In this document: positions 57,852-64,000 of the stretch, one piece after another
How the letters are laid out: every line of letters starts with the position of its first letter
Numbering within the stretch: the stretch's first letter is position 1
DNA from: Urophycis tenuis
Lineage: Eukaryota > Chordata > Actinopteri > Gadiformes > Phycidae
Direction: 5' to 3'
DNA: 64,000 nt
Assembly: GCA_036785325.1 (NCBI GenBank)
Contig: JAXIVH010000050.1
Coordinates: 62,001 to 126,000 of the forward strand
The notes under the pieces: generated by a model
Told to the model about the DNA's origin: nothing
Databases searched by the model: none
Seen by the model: only the letters and a program-made list of their open reading frames with translations
Position numbers and translations under genes: made by a program

Positions 57852-58036
57852 CACGCGTTTTTTTTTGTAATACGTGTAGCTATGATAAAGGACACATGTT
57901 TTGGCCTGTTTTATTATTCATAGTTGGCTTAACAGTAATAAAATATTATTATATGCTATAAGTGACCAGACGTCCGAGATCAAAACTGGGAGCATAATCC
58001 ACGAGAAGGGGGAAAAAAAGGGTCAGCTATGTTTAA

Positions 58037-58092
58037 GTATATATATATATGTGTGTGTATATATAAGTGTGTGTGTGTGTGTATATATGCGC

Positions 58093-58142
<50 letters not shown>
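58037..58142. repeat. TA/TG compound microsatellite, block 12
   Basis: About 106 bases, ATATATAAGTGTG variant. Confidence 0.97.
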
Positions 58143-58145
<3 letters not shown>

Positions 58146-58155
58146 AATCACTTAC

Positions 58156-58659
58156 TTGGAACGGCATGATCCCACATTGCTGTGAAGGGACGGCGTTAAC
58201 CAGGTGGGCGTGCAACCCCTCGAGAGAGTTGCTGCCTCACCGGCACTTGTACTTGTTCAGCCGGATGCAGTTCTTCACAACCGACTTCACAGAGACATAC
58301 AGCTGTATGCCAGGGGGGTCATGTAACACACAACCTATTGCAAGGTCCTCATTTATGCTGGTGTCATTTTGAAATGTTACCATATACAAGTTTGAATGGT
58401 TTTGACACACGATGACTGCAGAGACAGCTGCAGGATGGCCCACGAAGCAGGACGGAGGGGGCCTGTGGCTGTGCGGGGAGGACCAGCGGTATGGGTGCTG
58501 CCGACACAGGGGGCGGGCGGGCCACAGGCTGACGCAGCAGGAGGCCTCGGCTGGAGGCGGGTGGGCGCAGGAGGCTTCGGCCGGGTGGAGGACGACAACG
58601 CAGTGGGCTGAACGGGCCGGTTGGTGGGAGTCACAGGCTCTGGCTCATCAACAAATAAC
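58156..58659 (-). pseudogene. Composite block 12: exon relics
   Basis: The whole block spans 57,852-58,843. RGSN-LEG relic 58,156-58,415, with a private VKSVVKN change and CACATTGCTG. Proline-rich relic 58,416-58,659. LHDPPG type. The leader has a T-run one base longer than the other blocks. Confidence 0.7.
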
Positions 58660-58843
58660 CTGGAAATATAAAATACACACGTGATCAGTATTGATATTGA
58701 TATCTTTTATAAGAACACTGTTCATACCGTTTACACTTTTTATACAACTGTTTATACAATGTCCATACTGTTTATTTATTAATGTTTATCACTGAAAAAT
58801 AAAGGTGACTTGGTATGACTTGTGTGCTATTTTCTTTCCACAG

Positions 58844-60969
58844 CCAACAGAACACACATGAATCAGCTTATTATTTCGACGACCCATGGGCAAATATAGT
58901 CATGCCATATGTCGTTGGAAAGCTTAGATTTCCCCGTTTAAAATGAGCCCATCTCCGAGCAATTTGGTTGCTCACAGACAAATCTGCGTGAGGTTGACTG
59001 AAGTCTACAAAGCAGCTAAAGACATACCTTCAACGTTTCAATTAACATCAATCTTTCCTTACAGAACACAAATTAATTAGCTTAGTATTTCAACGACCCT
59101 TTAGTGAATATAGGCTTGCCATACGCCGTTGGAAAGCTTAGATTTCCCCGCTTAAAATGAGCCCATCCTCGAGCAGTCTGGTTGATCACAGACTAAACTG
59201 CGTCAGGTTGACTGAAGTCTACCCAGCAGCTAAAAACATACCTTCAACGTTTCAATTAACATCAATCTTTCCTTACAGAACACAAATTAATTAGCTTAGT
59301 ATTTCAACGACCCATGAGTCAATATAGTCTTGCCATACGCCGTTGGAAAGCTTAGATTTCCCCGCTTAAAATGAGCCCATCCGCGAGCAGTCTGGTTGAT
59401 CACAGACTAAACTGCGTCAGGTTGAATGAAGTCTACCCAGCAGCTAAAAACATACCTTTAAGGTTTCAATTAACATCAATCTTTCCTTACAGAACACAAA
59501 TTAATTAGCTTAGTATTTCAACGGCCCTTTGGTGAATATAGTCTTGCCATACGCCGTTGGAAAGCGTAGATTTCCCCGCTTATAATGAGCCCATCCCCGA
59601 GCAATTTGGTTGCTCACAGACAAATCTGCATCAGGTTGACTGAAGTCTACACAGCAGCTTAAGACATACCTTCAACGTTTCAATTAACATCAATCTTTCC
59701 TTACAGAACACAAATTAATTAGCTTAGTATTTCAACGACCCATGAGTCAATATAGTCTTTCCATACGCCGTTGGAAAGCTTAGATTTCCCCGCTTAAAAT
59801 GAGCCCATCCGCGAGCAGTCTGGTTGATCACAGACTAAACTGCGTCAGGTTGAATGAAGTCTACCCAGCAGCTAAAAACATACCTTTAACGTTTCAATTG
59901 ACATCAATCTTTCCTTACAGAACACAAATTAATTAGCTTAGTATTTCAACGGGCCATTGGTGAATATAGTCTTGCCATACGCCGTTGAAAAGCTTAGATT
60001 TCCCCGCTTAAAATGAGCCCATCCGCGAGCAGTCTGGTTGATCACAGACTAAGCTGCGTCAGGTTGACTGAAGTCTACCCAGCAGCTAAAAACATACCTT
60101 CAACGTTTCAATTAACATCAATCTTTCCTTACAGAACACAAATTAATTAGCTTAGTATTTCAATGACCCATGAGTCAATATAGTCTTGCCATAGGCCGTT
60201 GGAAAGCTTAGATTTCCCCGCTTAAAATGAGCCCATCCGCGAGCAGTCTGGTTGATCACAGACTAAACTGCGTCAGGTTGAATGAAGTCTACCCAGCAGC
60301 TAAAAACATACCTTTAACGTTTCAATTAACATAAATCTTTCCTTACAGAACACAAATTAATTAGCTTAGTATTTCAAAGGCCCTTTGGTGAATATAGTCT
60401 TGCCATACGCCGTTGAAAAGCTTAGATTTCCCCGCTTATAATGAGCCCATCCCCAAGCAATTTGGTTGCTCAGAGACAAAACTGTGTCAGGTTGACTGAA
60501 GTCTACCCAGCAGCTAAAAACATACCTTCAACGTTTCAATTAACATCAATCTTTCCTTACAGATCACAAATTAATTAGCTTAGTATTTCAACGACCAATG
60601 AGTCAATATAGTCTTGCAATACGCCGTTGGAAAGCTTAGATTTCCCCGCTTAAAATGAGCCCATCCGCGAGCAGTCTGCTTGCTCACAGACAAAACTGCG
60701 TCAGGTTGACTGAAGTCTACCCAGCAGCTAAAAACATACCTTCAACGTTTCAATTAAGATCAATCTTTCAATAAAGAACAGAAATTAATTAGCTTAGTAT
60801 TTCAACGACCCATGACTCAATATAATCTTGCCATACGCCGTTGGGAACCTTAGATTTCCCCGCTTAAAATGAGCCCATCCCCGAGCAATTTGGTTGCTCA
60901 AAGACAAAACTGCGTCAGGTTGACTGAAGTCTACCCAGCGGCTAAAAACACACCTTCAACTTTTCAATT
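58844..60969 (+). repeat. 214-bp satellite array 11 (10 monomers)
   Basis: Landmarks from 58,917 to 60,843 are 9 x 214 bases apart. One monomer has lost the HindIII site (AAGCGTAG near 59,563). The right edge shows the AATAAAGAACAG and AACCTT edge types. Confidence 0.95.
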
Positions 60970-61153
60970 CACGCGTTTTTTTTGTAATACGTGTAGCTAT
61001 GATAAAGGACACATGTTTTGGCCTGTTTTATTATTCATAGTTGGCTTAACAGTAATAGAATATTATTATATGCTATAAGTGACCAGACGTCCGAGATCAA
61101 AACTGGGAGCATAATCCCCGAGAAGGGGGAAAAAAAGGGTCAGCTATGTTTAA

Positions 61154-61209
61154 GTATATATATATATGTGTGTGTATATATGCGTGTGTGTGTGTGTATA
61201 TATGCGTGT

Positions 61210-61267
<58 letters not shown>
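61154..61267. repeat. TA/TG compound microsatellite, block 13
   Basis: About 114 bases with one TTTG interruption. Confidence 0.97.
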
Positions 61268-61270
<3 letters not shown>

Positions 61271-61280
61271 AATCACTTAC

Positions 61281-61784
61281 TTGGAACGGCATGATCCCAC
61301 ATCGCTGTGAAGGGATGGCGTTAACCAGGTGGGCGTGCAACCCCTCGAGAGAGTTGCTGCCTCACCGGCACTTGTACTTGTTCAGCCGGATGCAGTTCTT
61401 CACAACCACCTTCACAGAGACATACAGCTGTATGCCAGGGGGGTCATGTAACACACAACCTATTGCAAGGTCCTCATTTATGCTGGTGTCATTTTGAAAT
61501 GTTACCATATACAAGTTTGAATGGTTTTGACACACGATGACTGCAGAGACAGCTGCAGGATGGCCCACGAAGCAGGACGGAGGGGGCCTGTGGCTGTGCG
61601 GGGAGGACCAGCGGTATGGGTGCTGCCGACACAGGGGGCGGGCGGGCCACAGGCTGACGCAGCAGGAGGCCTCGGCTGGAGGCGGGTGGGCGCAGGAGGC
61701 TTCGGCCGGGTGGAGGACGACAACGCAGTGGGCTGAACGGGCCGGTTGGTGGGAGTCACAGGCTCTGGCTCATCAACAAATAAC
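61281..61784 (-). pseudogene. Composite block 13: exon relics
   Basis: The whole block spans 60,970-61,968. RGSN-LEG relic 61,281-61,540; proline-rich relic 61,541-61,784. LHDPPG type, closest to blocks 2 and 3. The tail has private GTGATAAGTATTG and GTTTAGAC. Confidence 0.7.
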
Positions 61785-61968
61785 CTGGAAATATAAAATA
61801 CACACGTGATAAGTATTGATATTGATATCTTTTATAAGAACACTGTTCATACCGTTTAGACTTTTTATACAACTGTTTATACAATGTCCATACTGTTTAT
61901 TTATTAATGTTTATCACTGAAAAATAAAGGTGACTTGGTATGACTTGTGTGCTATTTTCTTTCCACAG

Positions 61969-63024
61969 CCAACAGAACACACATGAATCAGCTTATTATT
62001 TCGACGACCCATGGGCAAATATAGTCATGCCATACGTCGTTGGAAAGCTTAGATTTCCCCGTTTAAAATGAGCCCATCTCCGAGCAATTTGGTTGCTCAC
62101 AGACAAATCTGCGTCAGGTTGACTGAAGTCTACACAGCAGCTAAAGACATACCTTCAACGTTTCAATTAACATCAATCTTTCCTTACAGAACACAAATTA
62201 ATTAGCTTAGTATTTCAACGACCCATGAGTCAATATACTCTTGCCATACGCCGTTGGAAAGCTTAGATTTCCCCGCTTAAAATGAGCCCATCCGCGAGCA
62301 GTCTGGTTGATCACAGACTAAACTGCGTCAGGTTGACTGAAGTCTACCCAGCAGCTAAAAACATACCTTCAACGTTTCAATTAACATCAATCTTTCCTTA
62401 CAGAACACAAATTAATTAGCTTAGTATTTCAATGACCCATGAGTCAATATAGTCTTGCCATACGCCGTTGGAAAGCTTAGATTTCCCCGCTTAAAATGAG
62501 CCCATCCGCGAGCAGTCTGGTTGATCACAGACTAAACTGCGTCAGGTTGAATGAAGTCTACCCAGCAGCTAAAAACATACCTTTAACGTTTCAATTGACA
62601 TCAATCTTTCCTTACAGAACACAAATTAATTAGCTTAGTATTTCAACGGGCCATTGGTGAATATAGTCTTGCCATACGCCGCTGAAAAGCTTAGATTTCC
62701 CCGCTTAAAATGAGCCCATCCGCGAGCAGTCTGGTTGATCACAGACTAAACTGCGTCAGGTTGACTGAAGTCTACCCAGCAGCTAAAAACATACCTTCAA
62801 CGTTTCAATTAAGATCAATCTTTCAATAAAGAACAGAAATTAATTAGCTTAGTATTTCAACGACCCATGACTCAATATAGTCTTGCCATACGCTGTTGGG
62901 AACCTTAGATTTCCCCGCTTAAAATGAGCCCATCCGCGAGCAATTTGGTTGCTCACAGACTAAACTGCGTCAGGTTGAATGAAGTCTACCCAGCAGCTAA
63001 AAACATACCTTCAACTTTTCAATT
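61969..63024 (+). repeat. 214-bp satellite array 12 (5 monomers)
   Basis: Landmarks from 62,042 to 62,898 are 4 x 214 bases apart. It has standard edge monomers and private CGCTGAAAAGC and CGCTGTTGGG changes. Confidence 0.95.
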
Positions 63025-63208
63025 CACGCGTTTTTTTTGTAATACGTGTAGCTATGATAAAGGACACATGTTTTGGCCTGTTTTATTATTCATAGTTGGC
63101 TTAACAGTAATAGAATATTATTATATGCTATAAGTGACCAGACGTCCGAGATCAAAACTGGGAGCATAATCCCCGAGAAGGGGGAAAAAAAGGGTCAGCT
63201 ATGTTTAA

Positions 63209-63264
63209 GTATATATATATATGTGTGTGTATATATAAGTGTGTGTGTGTGTGTATATATGCGC

Positions 63265-63312
<48 letters not shown>
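63209..63312. repeat. TA/TG compound microsatellite, block 14
   Basis: About 104 bases, ATATATAAGTGTG variant as in blocks 5 and 12. Confidence 0.97.
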
Positions 63313-63315
<3 letters not shown>

Positions 63316-63325
63316 AATCACTTAC

Positions 63326-63829
63326 TTGGAACGGCATGATCCCATATCGCTGTGAAGGGATGGCGTTAACCAGGTGGGCGTGCAACCCCTCGAGAGAGTT
63401 GCTGCCTCACCGGCACTTGTACTTGTTCAGCCGGATGCAGTTCTTCACAACCACCTTCACAGAGACATACAGCCGTATGCCAGGGGGGTCCTGTAACACA
63501 CAACCTATTGCAAGGTCCTCATTTATGCTGGTGTCATTTTGAAATGTTACCATATACAAGTTTGAATGGTTTTGACACACGATGACTGCAGAGACAGCTG
63601 CAGGATGGCCCACGAAGCAGGACGGAGGGGGCCTGTGGCTGTGCGGGGAGGACCAGCGGTATGGGTGCTGCCGACACAGGGGGCGGGCGGGCCACAGGCT
63701 GATGCAGCAGGAGGCCTCGGCTGGAGGCGGGTGGGCGCAGGAGGCTTCGGCCGGGTGGAGGACGACAACGCAGTGGGCTGAACGGGCCGGTTGGTGGGAG
63801 TCACAGGCTCTGGCTCATCAACAAATAAC
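63326..63829 (-). pseudogene. Composite block 14: exon relics (block runs off the window)
   Basis: The block starts at 63,025 and its intron-like tail is cut by the window edge at 64,000, just before the expected CTTTCCACAG. RGSN-LEG relic 63,326-63,585, with a private GIRLYVS change. Proline-rich relic 63,586-63,829. It mixes CCATATCGC/LQDPPG (block 4 type) with a block 5-type microsatellite, so it is a mosaic. Confidence 0.7.
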
Positions 63830-64000
63830 CTGGAAATATAAAATACACACGTGATCAGTATTGATATTGATATCTTTTATAAGAACACTGTTCATACCGT
63901 TTACACTTTTTATACAACTGTTTATACAATGTCCATACTGTTTATTTATTAATGTTTATCACTGAAAAATAAAGGTGACTTGGTATGACTTGTGTGCTAT

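Overview
The window looks like repeat-rich, probably subtelomeric or otherwise heterochromatic DNA from a ray-finned (teleost-type) fish. The basis is a vertebrate-like degenerate TTAGGG repeat, a PIF/Harbinger transposon nested in a Ty3/gypsy element, long TG microsatellites, and relics of a proline-rich transposase-like gene. The species call is inference. I see no intact protein-coding gene, rRNA, tRNA or CRISPR. Nearly all open frames are by-products of low-complexity or tandem DNA.

Region 1 (1-22,180) is a macrosatellite of about 2.77 kb units: eight units plus a partial ninth. Each unit has about 1.77 kb of complex sequence, which holds three diverged LTR-like subrepeats and a GC-rich segment. 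This is followed by about 0.93 kb of degenerate telomere-like repeat (GGTTAGGGTTAAGG type, G-rich strand on +). Two conserved hairpins mark every unit boundary. Units 6 and 7 are fused by a deletion of about 0.69 kb inside the telomere-like tract.

Region 2 (22,181-47,304 and 52,492-64,000) is a composite satellite. Arrays of a 214-bp monomer, with almost no length variation, alternate with a block of about 1 kb. The block has a fixed leader, a TA/TG microsatellite, two minus-strand gene-derived exon relics, and an AT-rich intron-like tail ending in a splice-acceptor-like CTTTCCACAG. There are 14 gene-relic copies: 13 full composite blocks, plus one copy at 51.8-52.5 kb attached to an otherwise lost gene end. 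I count 111 monomer starts in 12 arrays of 2 to 25 monomers. Edge monomers are of fixed type while interiors vary in number.

Region 3 (47,305-52,491) interrupts the satellite and may preserve the source locus. It holds a diverged single copy of the monomer in an open frame, a CCAAT-rich promoter-like stretch, and a truncated gypsy element. The gypsy element consists of RNase H, polypurine tract and one 733-bp LTR. A 1,776-bp Harbinger element is inserted in its RNase H frame with a CTG target duplication. Beyond it lies the only copy of the 3'-terminal exon of the gene whose upstream exons were captured into the satellite blocks. In the blocks the gene pieces are circularly permuted and frameshifted, so I regard the blocks as satellite DNA carrying a pseudogene, not as a gene family.
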